From: Caviibacter sp963550915 | GTDB taxonomy: Bacteria; Fusobacteriota; Fusobacteriia; Fusobacteriales; Leptotrichiaceae | DNA: 64,000 nt | Assembly (NCBI GenBank): GCA_963550915.1 | Contig: CAUVEB010000001.1 | Location: 186,001-250,000, forward strand | Direction: 5' to 3' | Shown: in pieces, positions 34,142 through 44,159 of the stretch | Position numbering within the stretch: position 1 is the first letter of the stretch | Layout: the number at the start of each line of letters is the position of its first letter | Position numbers and translations under genes: made by a program | The notes under the pieces: generated by a model | What the model was told of the DNA's origin: nothing | The model's database searches: none | The model's input: only the letters and a program-made list of their open reading frames with translations

Positions 34142-34495
34142 ATGAATGATAGAAGAATAAAAGGACTTGAAAAAGAAATTTCAAGAATAATAGGAACTTC
34201 TATATTATTAGACATAAAAAACGAAAAAATTAGCAGACTTGTAACAGTTCATAATGTGAAATTAACAAAGGACGCAAGATATGTTGATGTAACTTTTTCA
34301 GTTTTAAATGTAAATGACAATATCAATAAAGACAAGCTTTTTGAGGATATAAAAAAATTAAGTGGATTTTTTAGAAAAAAACTTAGTGAAAATCTTGAAA
34401 TAAGATACACACCTGAAGTAAGAGTGCATCTTGATGATAGTGTTGAATATAGTATAAAAATGTCTAAATTAATTGATGAAGTACTTGAAAAATAA
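34142..34495 (+). CDS. rbfA: Ribosome-binding factor A
   Basis: A late 30S maturation factor of 117 residues with a KH-like fold. Conserved blocks are RRIKGLEKEISRII at the N-terminus, VTVHNVKLTKDARYVDVTFSV near 37-57, and RYTPEVRVHLDDSVEYSIKM near 86-106. Eight bases after infB; last gene of this operon before the tig promoter. Confidence 0.95.
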   Translation: MNDRRIKGLEKEISRIIGTSILLDIKNEKISRLVTVHNVKLTKDARYVDVTFSVLNVNDNINKDKLFEDIKKLSGFFRKKLSENLEIRYTPEVRVHLDDSVEYSIKMSKLIDEVLEK

Positions 34496-34529
34496 AAATA
34501 TATACAGATAAAATAATTCGTGATAGAAT
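34485..34529 (+). promoter_or_regulatory. Promoter region of tig-clpP-clpX-lon
   Basis: Two overlapping candidates. One is TTGAAA (34485-34490), 18-base spacer, TAAAAT (34509-34514). The other is TATACA (34501-34506), 17-base spacer, TAGAAT (34524-34529) with extended TGA. I cannot tell which is used. No CIRCE element or CtsR-like tandem repeat is visible here. Confidence 0.6.
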
Positions 34530-34548
34530 AAAAAAATAGGAGGATAAA

Positions 34549-35829
34549 ATGTATAATATAGAAAAATTAGCAAACTCAGAAGTATTAGTAAAAATAGAAT
34601 TAGGTGAAAAAGAATTAAAAGATTTAAGAGCAAAAGTTCTTGAAAAATATAAGAGTGCAAAGGTTGATGGATTTAGAAAAGGACATGTTCCTATGGATGT
34701 TATTGAAAAAACATTTGGAACACAAATAAAAGAAGATTTATTAAATGAAACATTAAATTCAGTAATGCCTCTTGTTATAAAAGAGAACAACTTATCACTT
34801 ATAGGTCAAATGGAACTTGAAAATTATTCAATGACAGATGATAAACTAGAAATACAAGTTAAGTTTGAGGTTAAACCAGAATTTGAATTACCTGAATATA
34901 AAGGGCTTAAAATAGAATTAGAAAAAGAAGAAGTTACTGAATCAGAAGTTGAAGATAAATTAAAAAATATAGCTAGCACATTAAAATCATATGAAACATT
35001 AGCAGAAGATGCAAAAGCAGAATTAGGTCATATTGCAAATATAAATTTTGAAGGTTTTGTAGATGGTGTTGCATTTGAAGGTGGAAAATTTGATGGTTAT
35101 GACTTAAAATTAGGTTCAAAATCATTCATAGACACTTTTGAAGAACAAATAGTAGATCACGTTGTAAATGATGAATTTGATGTAAATGTAGTATTCCCAG
35201 AAGAATATCACCAAGAAAACTTAAAAGGAAAACCTGCTTTATTTAAAGTAAAATTAAACTCATTAAAAGTTGAAAAATTACCTGAAATTAACGATGAAAT
35301 GGCTAAATTAAAAGGTTATGATACTTTAGAAGACTATAAAAAAGCTTTAATTGCTGAAATTGAAGTTAATAAAGAAGAAATGGCTAAAAACAAAAAATAC
35401 GAACAAATAGCTGATCATTTAGTTAAAAATACAGTTATGGAATTACCATTAAAATTAGTTGAATCAGAAGCAGAACACCAATTTAATGAAATGAAAAATC
35501 AATTATCTATGCAAGGTATAGATATGAGTAAATTCTATGAAATGTCTGGAAAAACTGAAGAAGACTATAAAGAATTAAATAAAGAAAGAGCAACAAATAT
35601 TGTTAAATACAACTTCATTATTTCAAAAATAGCTGAAATAGAAAAAATTGAAGTAAGCAAAGAAGAAGTAGAAAACGAATTAGAAAAAGTTGCAAATATG
35701 TACAGAATGACAAAAGAAGAATTAATAGCAGAATTACAAAAGAGTAATATGTTAGAAAATTACATGAATCAAATGTCAGGTACTGTTTATATGGAAAAAA
35801 TGAGAAAATTCCTTATTGAAAACAACTAA
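34549..35829 (+). CDS. tig: Trigger factor
   Basis: A ribosome-bound chaperone and prolyl isomerase of 426 residues. The ribosome-docking loop GFRKGHVPMDVI lies near 43-54. The FKBP-like domain is near 160-240 (GHIANINFEGFVDGVAFEGG). A long helical C-terminal cradle follows. GGAGG precedes the ATG by 7 bases. Heads tig-clpP-clpX-lon, a common folding/proteolysis grouping. Confidence 0.96.
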   Translation: MYNIEKLANSEVLVKIELGEKELKDLRAKVLEKYKSAKVDGFRKGHVPMDVIEKTFGTQIKEDLLNETLNSVMPLVIKENNLSLIGQMELENYSMTDDKLEIQVKFEVKPEFELPEYKGLKIELEKEEVTESEVEDKLKNIASTLKSYETLAEDAKAELGHIANINFEGFVDGVAFEGGKFDGYDLKLGSKSFIDTFEEQIVDHVVNDEFDVNVVFPEEYHQENLKGKPALFKVKLNSLKVEKLPEINDEMAKLKGYDTLEDYKKALIAEIEVNKEEMAKNKKYEQIADHLVKNTVMELPLKLVESEAEHQFNEMKNQLSMQGIDMSKFYEMSGKTEEDYKELNKERATNIVKYNFIISKIAEIEKIEVSKEEVENELEKVANMYRMTKEELIAELQKSNMLENYMNQMSGTVYMEKMRKFLIENN

Positions 35830-35843
35830 AAAGGAGACAAAAT

Positions 35844-36416
35844 ATGATTTATCCATTTATTCATGAAGAAGAAGGTGGAATTGAAAGAACATATAATATT
35901 TTTTCAAGACTATTAAAAGATAGAATAATATTTTTAATGGGTGAAGTAAATGATGAAATGGCAAACACAATAATAGCACAATTACTTTACCTTAATGCAC
36001 AAGATAAGGATAAAGATATAACAATGTATATTAATAGCCCAGGTGGTTCTGTAACTGCTGGGCTTGGTATATATGACACTATGAAACATATTAACTGTAA
36101 GGTTTCAACTGTATGTATAGGGCAAGCAGCAAGTATGGGTGCATTTTTACTTACAGCTGGTGAAAAAGGTAAAAGATTTTCACTACCTAATTCAAGAATA
36201 ATGATACACCAAGTATTAGGTGGAATTGGTTATTCACAAGCAACTGATGTTGAAATACATACAAAAGAAATGCTAAGACTAAAGGATTTACTAAATGAAG
36301 AAATGGCTAAAAATGTTGGTAAAACTAAAAAAACCGTTGAAAAAGACACAGATAGAGATAACTTTATGTCAGCAGATGAAGCAGTTAAGTATGGCTTAAT
36401 CGATAAAGTAATATAA
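35844..36416 (+). CDS. clpP: ATP-dependent Clp protease proteolytic subunit
   Basis: A tetradecameric serine protease. The 190 residues carry the catalytic triad S97 (AASMGAF), H122 (MIHQVLGG) and D172 (RDNFMS), at canonical spacing. The hydrophobic N-terminus IYPFIHEEEGG matches the family. AAAAGGAG lies upstream. It is followed by clpX 11 bases later. Confidence 0.97.
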   Translation: MIYPFIHEEEGGIERTYNIFSRLLKDRIIFLMGEVNDEMANTIIAQLLYLNAQDKDKDITMYINSPGGSVTAGLGIYDTMKHINCKVSTVCIGQAASMGAFLLTAGEKGKRFSLPNSRIMIHQVLGGIGYSQATDVEIHTKEMLRLKDLLNEEMAKNVGKTKKTVEKDTDRDNFMSADEAVKYGLIDKVI

Positions 36417-36427
36417 TGGGAGTATGA

Positions 36428-37639
36428 ATGGATACAGAAGAAAAAGTAATTTGTTCTTTTTGTAACGAATTAAAAGAAGATGTAATCGAATCAGAAAATG
36501 GTGCATATATATGTAAATCATGTGTTGAAGAGTGCCAAGAGATTTTTAATGATACAAAGTCAGAAACTAAAAAGGACAGTAACATAAATTTACTTACACC
36601 AAAACAATTAAAAGAAAAATTAGATGAATATATAATAGGACAAGATGACGCTAAAAAAATATTATCGGTCGCTGTATATAATCACTTTAAGAGAATCATG
36701 TTAAAAGACAGCAAAAACAGTGATGTTGAAATACAAAAGTCTAATATACTTTTAATTGGACCAACTGGTAGTGGTAAGACTCTACTTGCACAAACACTTG
36801 CAAGAATTTTAAATGTACCCATTGCAATAGCAGATGCAACAACAGTTACAGAAGCTGGTTATGTTGGTGATGATGTTGAAAATGTACTTTTAAAACTAAT
36901 AAAAGCAGCTGATTACGATATTGAAAAAGCACAAAATGGAATAATATATATTGACGAAATAGACAAGATTGCTAGAAAATCAGAAAATACATCTATAACA
37001 AGAGATGTATCTGGAGAAGGTGTCCAACAAGCACTACTTAAAATTGTTGAGGGTACTGTCTCAAGTGTACCTCCACAAGGTGGTAGAAAGCATCCAAACC
37101 AAGAAATGTTAGAAATAGATACAACTAATATACTATTTATTGTTGGTGGAGCATTTTCAGGTTTAGAAAGTAGAATAAAAAGTAGATTTAATGTAAAACA
37201 AATTGGTTTTGATAAAGAAAGTGAAAAAGTAAATCTTGATGAAAATACAATATTCAAAAATGTTTTACCTGAAGATCTAAGAAAATTTGGTATAATACCG
37301 GAGCTTATTGGTAGATTTCCTGTTATAGCAGCACTTAATCAACTTGATAAAAAAGCATTGGTTAAAATACTAGTTGAACCAAAAAATGCACTTATAAAGC
37401 AATATAAGAAGTTTTTTGATATGGAAGACGTAAACCTTATCTTTAGTGATGAGGCATTAGAAGAAATAGCAAATCTTGCATTAAAAAGAAAAATTGGTGC
37501 AAGAGGTCTAAGAAGTATAGTTGAAAATACACTACTTGACTTAATGTATGAAATTCCTAGTGATAAGAGTATAAAAGAAGTAATTGTAGATAAAAAATTA
37601 ATAGATGAAAAAAACTATGAAAATGTAAAAGGAGAATAA
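36428..37639 (+). CDS. clpX: ATP-dependent Clp protease ATPase subunit ClpX
   Basis: An AAA+ unfoldase that feeds ClpP. The 403 residues include an N-terminal zinc domain (C9, C12, C29, C32), Walker A GPTGSGKT (near 114), the pore loop GYVG near 143, Walker B YIDEID near 175, and the ClpP-docking IGF tripeptide (KQIGFDK near 258). Sensor-2 GARGLR lies near 358. GGGAG precedes the ATG. Two bases before lon. Confidence 0.97.
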   Translation: MDTEEKVICSFCNELKEDVIESENGAYICKSCVEECQEIFNDTKSETKKDSNINLLTPKQLKEKLDEYIIGQDDAKKILSVAVYNHFKRIMLKDSKNSDVEIQKSNILLIGPTGSGKTLLAQTLARILNVPIAIADATTVTEAGYVGDDVENVLLKLIKAADYDIEKAQNGIIYIDEIDKIARKSENTSITRDVSGEGVQQALLKIVEGTVSSVPPQGGRKHPNQEMLEIDTTNILFIVGGAFSGLESRIKSRFNVKQIGFDKESEKVNLDENTIFKNVLPEDLRKFGIIPELIGRFPVIAALNQLDKKALVKILVEPKNALIKQYKKFFDMEDVNLIFSDEALEEIANLALKRKIGARGLRSIVENTLLDLMYEIPSDKSIKEVIVDKKLIDEKNYENVKGE

Positions 37640-37641
37640 AA

Positions 37642-39954
37642 ATGATACCAGTACTACCACTAAAAGAAATAGTATCAATGCCTAGTGTTAGATCATCAGT
37701 ATATGTTGGTAGAAAAATCAGTGTTAATTCACTACTTGAATCAGATGCATTATCTGGTGAAATTGTTTTACTTTTGCAAAAAGATCAGAAAAAAGAGAAT
37801 ATAAACGTTCTTGAAGACTTAGTACAATACGGAATACTTGCTAAAATTGTTAGCATAACAAAAATAGAAAACAAGACATATAAGGCAACTCTTGAGGGTG
37901 TACAAAGAATTAAAGTAAAAGATATTTACTATGAAAAAGAAAAAAATGTATACTATGCAAAAGTGTCTAAAATGAGAACAAAAAAAGCATTGCCTGATGA
38001 TGAATTTTTCTCAAAAGAAAGTATTGTGAAGAAAGCTAAAGAATATTTACAAAATATAGATGCAGAATTATCAAATAAATTAGAAATTGATAGTGATGAT
38101 GTAGAAAAAGTACTTGATTTCTATATTCAAAGATTTCCATTTTCATCTAAAGAAAAGCAAAAATTCATTGAAATGGCAGATTTAAAAACAAGAATCACAT
38201 ATTTTTATGAATTGATTGATAAAGATAAGGGAAAAATAAAGATTGATAGAGAAATTGAAACAAAAGTACAAGCTAACATGAGTGAGGCACAAAAGGCATA
38301 TTATCTAAGAGAAAAACTAAAAGTTATTAAAGATGAATTAGGTGAAGAATATGCAGAGGGTTCTGTTCAAGATCAATTAGCTAAAATCAATGATTCAAAA
38401 ATGCCTGAAAAATTAAAAGAAAAATTAAAAAAGGAATTAAACAAAATAAAAAAATTACCTGATTTTTCTCAGGAATATAATGTTATCAGTAGCTATATTG
38501 ATGTTGTATTAGAACTTCCTTTTGAAGAAAGTAAAAAAGAACCTATTGATATAAAGAGATCAAAAGAAATTTTAGATGAGTATCACTACGGTTTAAAAGA
38601 GGTTAAAGACACAATATTAGAATATTTATCTGTACTTGAATTAAAACAAAGTAAAAAGAAAAATGAAAAAGATAAGTTCACTACTATTTTATGTTTAGTA
38701 GGACCACCAGGTGTAGGTAAAACATCATTTGCAAGTTCAATTGCAAAAGCAATGAATAGAAAATTTGAAAAGATAAGCCTTGGTGGAGTAAATGATGAAA
38801 GTGAAATAAGAGGTCATAGAAGAACATATGTAGGTGCTATGCCAGGTAGAATAATTGATGCTATGAAAAGAGTAGGAGTTACAAACCCAGTTATACTACT
38901 TGATGAAATTGATAAATTAGATTCAAATTTTAGAGGAGATCCTGCTTCAGCACTACTTGAAGTACTTGATCCTTCACAAAACTCAAAATTTGAAGATCAT
39001 TTTATAGATTTCCCATATGATTTATCAAATGTATTATTCATATGTACTGCAAATAATTATCAAGGTATACCTGCCCCTTTATATGACAGACTTGAAGTTA
39101 TTGAACTTGATTCATATACAGAACTTGAAAAGCTAAATATTGCAAAAAGACATTTAATTTCACAAGTTAAAAATGAAACTGGTATTGATATGGATTTAAG
39201 TGATAAGGTAATACTTAAAATTATAAACTCATATACAAGAGAAGCAGGAGTAAGAAATTTAAAACGTGAAATAAGTAAATTATTTAGAAAAATTGCAAGA
39301 AAAATATTAGAAGACGACAATAATAAGAAGATAAATATAACTGTTAAAAATTTAAAAGATTATTTAGGTCCAGAGTACTTTAAACCTGAAAAGATAGCAA
39401 CTAAAAAGGCAAAAATAGGAATAGTAAATGGACTTGCTTGGACAGCTGTAGGAGGGACAACTCTTGAGGTGCAGGCAGTTAAAATGCAAGGTTCAGGCTC
39501 ACTTTTACTTACAGGTAAATTAGGTGATGTTATGCAAGAATCAGCAAGAGTAAGCTATTCATATGTTAGATCAATAAAAGACTATCTAAAAATAAAAGAA
39601 GAATTTAATAAAACGGTTGATTTACATTTACACTTTCCAGAAGGTGCAGTTCCAAAAGATGGACCATCAGCTGGTATTACAATAACAACTGCAATAATAT
39701 CAGTACTAACTGATATGAAAGTAAGACAAGACATAGCAATGACTGGAGAAATAACAATAACAGGTGAAGTATTAGCTGTTGGAGGTATAAAAGAGAAAGT
39801 CATAGCTGCTCATAGAATTGGTATAAGAGAAGTAATATTACCTTTTGAAAATAAGGTTGATACTGAAATTTTACCAAAAGAAATTTTAAGTGACATGAAA
39901 TTTAATTTTGTAAAAGACTATAAAGAAGTACTAAAATTAGCATTTTTACAATAG
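37642..39954 (+). CDS. lon: ATP-dependent protease Lon
   Basis: A protease of 770 residues. It has an N-terminal substrate domain (1-190), a helical segment, an AAA+ module with GPPGVGKTS (near 355) and DEIDK, and a C-terminal S16 protease domain. The catalytic dyad is S676 (KDGPSAG) and K719 (GGIKEKVIAAHR), 43 residues apart as in E. coli. AAAGGAG precedes the ATG, and the gene is coupled to clpX. Confidence 0.97.
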   Translation: MIPVLPLKEIVSMPSVRSSVYVGRKISVNSLLESDALSGEIVLLLQKDQKKENINVLEDLVQYGILAKIVSITKIENKTYKATLEGVQRIKVKDIYYEKEKNVYYAKVSKMRTKKALPDDEFFSKESIVKKAKEYLQNIDAELSNKLEIDSDDVEKVLDFYIQRFPFSSKEKQKFIEMADLKTRITYFYELIDKDKGKIKIDREIETKVQANMSEAQKAYYLREKLKVIKDELGEEYAEGSVQDQLAKINDSKMPEKLKEKLKKELNKIKKLPDFSQEYNVISSYIDVVLELPFEESKKEPIDIKRSKEILDEYHYGLKEVKDTILEYLSVLELKQSKKKNEKDKFTTILCLVGPPGVGKTSFASSIAKAMNRKFEKISLGGVNDESEIRGHRRTYVGAMPGRIIDAMKRVGVTNPVILLDEIDKLDSNFRGDPASALLEVLDPSQNSKFEDHFIDFPYDLSNVLFICTANNYQGIPAPLYDRLEVIELDSYTELEKLNIAKRHLISQVKNETGIDMDLSDKVILKIINSYTREAGVRNLKREISKLFRKIARKILEDDNNKKINITVKNLKDYLGPEYFKPEKIATKKAKIGIVNGLAWTAVGGTTLEVQAVKMQGSGSLLLTGKLGDVMQESARVSYSYVRSIKDYLKIKEEFNKTVDLHLHFPEGAVPKDGPSAGITITTAIISVLTDMKVRQDIAMTGEITITGEVLAVGGIKEKVIAAHRIGIREVILPFENKVDTEILPKEILSDMKFNFVKDYKEVLKLAFLQ

Positions 39955-39965
39955 AAAGGTAAATT

Positions 39966-40232
39966 ATGGATGCTTATAAATTAAAAATAATATTTTCATA
40001 TATAATATTAGTAACTATAGTTTTTTTACCAACTATATTACTAAATATGAATAAGAAAAATAAGATGATAAAACTGTTAAAAAGTCTGAAAATTGGTGAT
40101 AAAATCGTTACAATAGGCGGTATACATGGTAGCATAGTAAAGGTTTTAGACAATACGGTCGACATTAGAGTTGATAAAGGTGTTTTTATGACTATATCAA
40201 AAAATGCAATAGAAAGGGTTATAAATGACTAA
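39966..40232 (+). CDS. yajC: YajC family translocase subunit
   Basis: An 88-residue single-span protein. A transmembrane segment (about 9-28) is followed by the family segment KSLKIGDKIVTIGGIHGSIVKVLDNTVDIRV (near 41-71) and a C-terminal ISKNAIERV. YajC associates with SecDF in the Sec translocon. AGAAAGG lies before the ATG. It overlaps the amidase gene by 8 bases. secD/secF are not in this window. Confidence 0.85.
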   Translation: MDAYKLKIIFSYIILVTIVFLPTILLNMNKKNKMIKLLKSLKIGDKIVTIGGIHGSIVKVLDNTVDIRVDKGVFMTISKNAIERVIND

Positions 40233-41250
40233 AATATTAAAAAAATTTATTTTCATAATATTTATGCTTATTTCAACTATTGCATATACTAGTAATATTG
40301 AGTCAATAACATATAGAGGCAATTCTCTTGTTATACGATTTTCAAAGACTATTTCACAGTATGAAGAAATATTTGATAAAAATAATCCTTCATTACTATT
40401 AACATTTAGTAAAACTGAATTTGATAGTAAAAAAATACCTATGCATATTGAAATATCAGATAAATATTTAACAGATATTATAACTGAGAGCTTTGATGGA
40501 AACACAAGTATGGTTATATATATGCAAACTGGTACTACATATACAACTGTAAAAAAAGGTAATGAGTTAATAATTAGTTTTAAAAGTGCAAGTGTATTAC
40601 CAAAAAGAAACTATACTATAGTTTTAGATGCCGGACACGGTGGAAAAGATAGTGGTGCTATTGGTAATGGTTATAGAGAAAAAGATATAGCACTTGCCGT
40701 TATATTAAAACTATATGAAAATCTAAAAAGAGACTATAATGTAATTTTGACAAGAGATGATGATTATTTTGTAACACTACCTGAAAGAGCTAAAATTGGA
40801 AATAAGGCACGTGCTGATCTATTTGTTAGCGTGCATCTAAATTCATCAACAAATAAAAAGGCTACTGGTTCAGAAGTATTCTATTTTTCAAAAAATCCAT
40901 CATCTTATGCACAAGAGCTTGCAAAATATGAAAATAGTTTTGATAGAGAAGGAACAAGAATCATTGAAGCATCTCAGTTTGTTGTAGAGGATATACTATA
41001 TAATCTAAATCAACAACAAAGTGCAAATCTTGCAAATAGCGTACTTGATAATATTGTAAAAAGTATGCAACTTACAAGAAGAAGAGTTGCAGGAGCCAAC
41101 TTTGCAGTTCTAAGAGGTTCTGTATCTCCTTCAATATTAATTGAGCTTGGTTTTATGTCAAATTATGATGATGTACATAATTTTACATCAGAATCTGGTC
41201 AAATAAGGGCAGCAAATGCCATAGCTGATGCAATAAGAAAGCATTATTAG
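40225..41250 (+). CDS. N-acetylmuramoyl-L-alanine amidase with AMIN domain
   Basis: A periplasmic peptidoglycan amidase of 341 residues. A signal peptide (about 1-22) is followed by an AMIN-like beta-rich targeting domain (about 25-115) and an Amidase_3 domain from about 130. Zinc and catalytic residues are visible: H in LDAGHGGKD, E in YREKDIAL, H in SVHLNSS and the catalytic E in ILIELGFMSN. AmiC-type enzymes split daughter cells in diderm bacteria. Followed by a GerMN-like gene 10 bases on. Confidence 0.93.
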   Translation: MTKILKKFIFIIFMLISTIAYTSNIESITYRGNSLVIRFSKTISQYEEIFDKNNPSLLLTFSKTEFDSKKIPMHIEISDKYLTDIITESFDGNTSMVIYMQTGTTYTTVKKGNELIISFKSASVLPKRNYTIVLDAGHGGKDSGAIGNGYREKDIALAVILKLYENLKRDYNVILTRDDDYFVTLPERAKIGNKARADLFVSVHLNSSTNKKATGSEVFYFSKNPSSYAQELAKYENSFDREGTRIIEASQFVVEDILYNLNQQQSANLANSVLDNIVKSMQLTRRRVAGANFAVLRGSVSPSILIELGFMSNYDDVHNFTSESGQIRAANAIADAIRKHY

Positions 41251-41260
41251 GGGAATAAAT

Positions 41261-41701
41261 ATGAAAAAGAATTTATTAACGATAATCTTAGCAATTTTAC
41301 TATTATTGATTATAATCTTGAATTTTGTTAGTAAACCTAATTTTTCAAATATATTATCACATGAAAACAAGAATAATACAGTTATAAATAATAAGGTTGT
41401 TATATACACTTATTCTAAATCATCAGATGATATTTTAAAAAATGAAATTAAAATTGAAAATACGAGATATTTAGATAAAATAGACTATATAAATTTAGTA
41501 TTACAAAATTCAGAATATATTAATAAGACTATGGAAGTATTAGCAGTATATGAACTTGAAGACAAAAATTTAATTATAAAACTAAATGAAAATTTTAAAA
41601 AATTAAGTAATGACGATTACAATAAATTAGTTAAATCAATAAATGCAACTTTAAAAAATGTATTTTATGATATAAATAAGATAATAATACAAATAGACTA
41701 A
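41261..41701 (+). CDS. GerMN-like exported/anchored protein
   Basis: A 146-residue protein with an N-terminal hydrophobic segment (about 5-23) acting as anchor or uncleaved signal. The rest resembles a single GerMN domain: YELEDKNLIIKLNENFKKLS near 97-116, then a long helix and a C-terminal KIIIQID strand. GerMN proteins occur in spore formers and also next to amidases in non-sporulating bacteria, so a cell-wall role is likely. GGGG precedes the ATG. The operon ends here with a strong terminator. Confidence 0.7.
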   Translation: MKKNLLTIILAILLLLIIILNFVSKPNFSNILSHENKNNTVINNKVVIYTYSKSSDDILKNEIKIENTRYLDKIDYINLVLQNSEYINKTMEVLAVYELEDKNLIIKLNENFKKLSNDDYNKLVKSINATLKNVFYDINKIIIQID

Positions 41702-41710
41702 TTGTAAAAG

Positions 41711-41739
41711 AGGATTTTAAATTGTTAAAATCCTTTTTT
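41711..41739 (+). terminator. Strong intrinsic terminator after the GerMN gene
   Basis: A perfect 10-bp stem (41711-41720 AGGATTTTAA with 41725-41734 TTAAAATCCT), a 4-base loop ATTG, and a T-run 41734-41739. Confidence 0.9.
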
Positions 41740-41744
41740 ATTTA

Positions 41745-41753
41745 TGGTATAAT
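41745..41753 (+). promoter_or_regulatory. Extended -10 promoter for the yqeK group
   Basis: TGGTATAAT (41745-41753) directly after the terminator and about 25 bases before the start codon. The -35 region is poor. Confidence 0.6.
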
Positions 41754-41778
41754 ATGGCAAAAGTAAAAAAAGGAAATG

Positions 41779-42354
41779 ATGAATATGTACGATGAATATA
41801 TAGAAAAATTAAAAAAATATCTTAGTGAAAATAGATTTGAACATAGCATACGTACAATGCAAATGGCAAAAAAAATATGTGATAGATATATGATAGATGA
41901 AAGTGCGGTACTTGCAGCACTTTTACATGATATAGCAAAAGAATTAACACTTGATGAAATGATAAAAATTGTAGGCGATGACTATAAAGAAGATATGGAT
42001 AATATGTACACAAAAAATATATTACATGGCTACGCTGGTTCAATAATATGTAAAGACATTTTAAAAATAGAAAATGAAAAAGTTTTATCTGCAATTAGAT
42101 ATCACACTACAGGTAAAAAATACATGAATGATATTGAAAAAGTCGTATACATTTCAGATGCAATTGAACTTGGTAGAGTATATGAGAATGTTGAAAATAT
42201 AAGGGAAGAGGTCTTTAATAATCTAAATAAAGGTATTTTGTATGAGTTAAATCATAAAATAAAGTATTTAATTGAGAGCGACAAAGTAATACACAAAAAC
42301 TCAATTGAATTTAGAAATAGCCTATTACAGGAGATAGAAAATGAAAAAATTTAG
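41779..42354 (+). CDS. yqeK: YqeK-family HD-domain diadenosine tetraphosphate hydrolase
   Basis: An HD-domain protein of 191 residues. Metal ligands are visible as H in RFEHSIRT (near 21), the HD pair in AALLHDIAKE (near 49-50), H in HGYAGS (near 78) and H in AIRYHTTG (near 103), with D in YISDAIE. The family splits Ap4A symmetrically into ADP. Three in-frame ATGs (41776, 41779, 41785) follow AAAGGA; 41779 gives 4-base spacing and 41785 gives 10, so the start is uncertain by a few residues. It overlaps rnr by 14 bases. Confidence 0.88.
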   Translation: MNMYDEYIEKLKKYLSENRFEHSIRTMQMAKKICDRYMIDESAVLAALLHDIAKELTLDEMIKIVGDDYKEDMDNMYTKNILHGYAGSIICKDILKIENEKVLSAIRYHTTGKKYMNDIEKVVYISDAIELGRVYENVENIREEVFNNLNKGILYELNHKIKYLIESDKVIHKNSIEFRNSLLQEIENEKI

Positions 42355-44155
42355 TGGTATCTTATCAATGACTAAATCAACATATGGATTTATAATATTT
42401 GAAGACCAAAAATATTATGTTGCAGGAATAAATACATTAAATGCACATAATAACGACTTAGTTGAGTTTGAACTTATAACATATAACGGTAAGCAAGAAG
42501 CAAAAATAACTAAAGTTGCAAAAAGAGAAACTGAAGAATTTACAGGTGTTATTACCGTATATGATAGTTTTGCTTTTGTCAGTATAAAATCTTTTTATGA
42601 AGATGTATATATAAAAAAGACGAAGAGATTTCATGCAAAAACTGGTGATTTAGTAAAAATTAAAATATACGATTGGGGAAATAATAACAAAAAGGCAGAG
42701 GCAAAAATTGTTAAAATATATGGAAGTAGTGAAATAGCCGATACTATAAATGAAGCAAAAATAGAAGAAAGCGGTGTAGAAACTGTATTTTCAGATGAAT
42801 GTATAGCAGAAGTAAATAAAATTAAAAATCCTGATATAGAAAAAGAGTTAAAAAACAGAATTGACTTAAGAGAAACTAACCACATTACAATAGATGGAGT
42901 AGATACAAAGGATATTGATGACTCAATATATCTTGAAAAATTAGAAAAAGGATATAAGCTATATGTAAGTATTGCAGATGTATCATATTTTGTAAAAAAA
43001 GACAGTTTTCTTGATTTAAGTGCAAGAAATCGTGGTAATTCAATATATCTATATAATAAAGTTATACCTATGTTACCTAAGCATTTATCTAATGATTTAT
43101 GCTCTTTAAATGTGGGAGAAGATAAGCTAACATTTACAGTTGAGATTGTATATAACGATAATGGTAAAGTTATTTCATCTGATTGTTATAAGTCAGTTAT
43201 TAATAGTAAATATAAGTTTAATTATGATGAAGTAAATGAGATTTTAGAAAGAAAAAGTAAAAATAATATTTTATACACTGATATGTTATTTCACATGAAT
43301 GAGCTTTCAAAAAAACTGGAAAGCGAAAGAAATAGAAGAGGTGCAATTGATTTTGATATACCTGAAATTAAACTTAATATGATTGGAAATAGTGTTGAAA
43401 GTATAGAACTTAGAAATAGGTATGACGCTGAAAAACTTATTGAGAGTTTTATGATAGCAGCAAATGAGGAAATAGCAAATAGACTAATGTGGGAAGAAAT
43501 TCCTACTGTGTATAGAATACACGAAGCTCCTGATATGTTTACTATAAATGAACTTAATATGGAACTTACAAAACTAGGGTATCCTATTATTAAACCTGAA
43601 CATATTACATCGTCAAAATTTCAAAAATTAATTGATAAAACTAGAAATTTAAATATATCGTATTTAGTTCATAAAATGGTATTAAAAGCTATGCAAAAAG
43701 CTGTATACAGCCCTATAAACAAGGGACATTTCGGACTAGCTTCAATGTATTATTTACATTTTACTTCACCAATTAGAAGATATTCAGACTTGGTTGTTCA
43801 TAGAATTTTAGACATATCACTTAATAGATATATGGATAAAAAGGAGAAAGTAAGACTATTTAAAGAATTAAAGCAAATATGTCTACACATTACAAATACT
43901 GAAAAAATAGCACAAAACTTAGAAATGGATACTAAAAATACTAAAATATGTGAATATATGACTAGATATTTAGGAGATACATTTAAAGCAATAGTTTCAG
44001 GTATGAATTCAAGTAAAGTATTTGTAAGACTAAGTAATTATGCGGAAGCTACATTAATAACAAAGAATAAAGAATATATAATTGGAACTGAAATTGAGGT
44101 GTTAGTTATAAGCATTGATATTTATAACAGTGAAATAATAGTAAAGGAAATATAA
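42341..44155 (+). CDS. rnr: Ribonuclease R
   Basis: A processive 3'-5' exoribonuclease of 604 residues. The order is cold-shock-like domains (about 1-130), an RNB catalytic domain from about 180 (TIDGVDTKDIDDSIYLEK with the metal-binding aspartates), SPIRRYSDLVVHR near 487, and a C-terminal S1-like domain (about 540-604). It is shorter than E. coli RNase R (813) and has little basic tail. Followed directly by smpB, its known functional partner in trans-translation. Confidence 0.93.
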   Translation: MKKFSGILSMTKSTYGFIIFEDQKYYVAGINTLNAHNNDLVEFELITYNGKQEAKITKVAKRETEEFTGVITVYDSFAFVSIKSFYEDVYIKKTKRFHAKTGDLVKIKIYDWGNNNKKAEAKIVKIYGSSEIADTINEAKIEESGVETVFSDECIAEVNKIKNPDIEKELKNRIDLRETNHITIDGVDTKDIDDSIYLEKLEKGYKLYVSIADVSYFVKKDSFLDLSARNRGNSIYLYNKVIPMLPKHLSNDLCSLNVGEDKLTFTVEIVYNDNGKVISSDCYKSVINSKYKFNYDEVNEILERKSKNNILYTDMLFHMNELSKKLESERNRRGAIDFDIPEIKLNMIGNSVESIELRNRYDAEKLIESFMIAANEEIANRLMWEEIPTVYRIHEAPDMFTINELNMELTKLGYPIIKPEHITSSKFQKLIDKTRNLNISYLVHKMVLKAMQKAVYSPINKGHFGLASMYYLHFTSPIRRYSDLVVHRILDISLNRYMDKKEKVRLFKELKQICLHITNTEKIAQNLEMDTKNTKICEYMTRYLGDTFKAIVSGMNSSKVFVRLSNYAEATLITKNKEYIIGTEIEVLVISIDIYNSEIIVKEI

Positions 44156-44159
44156 ATAT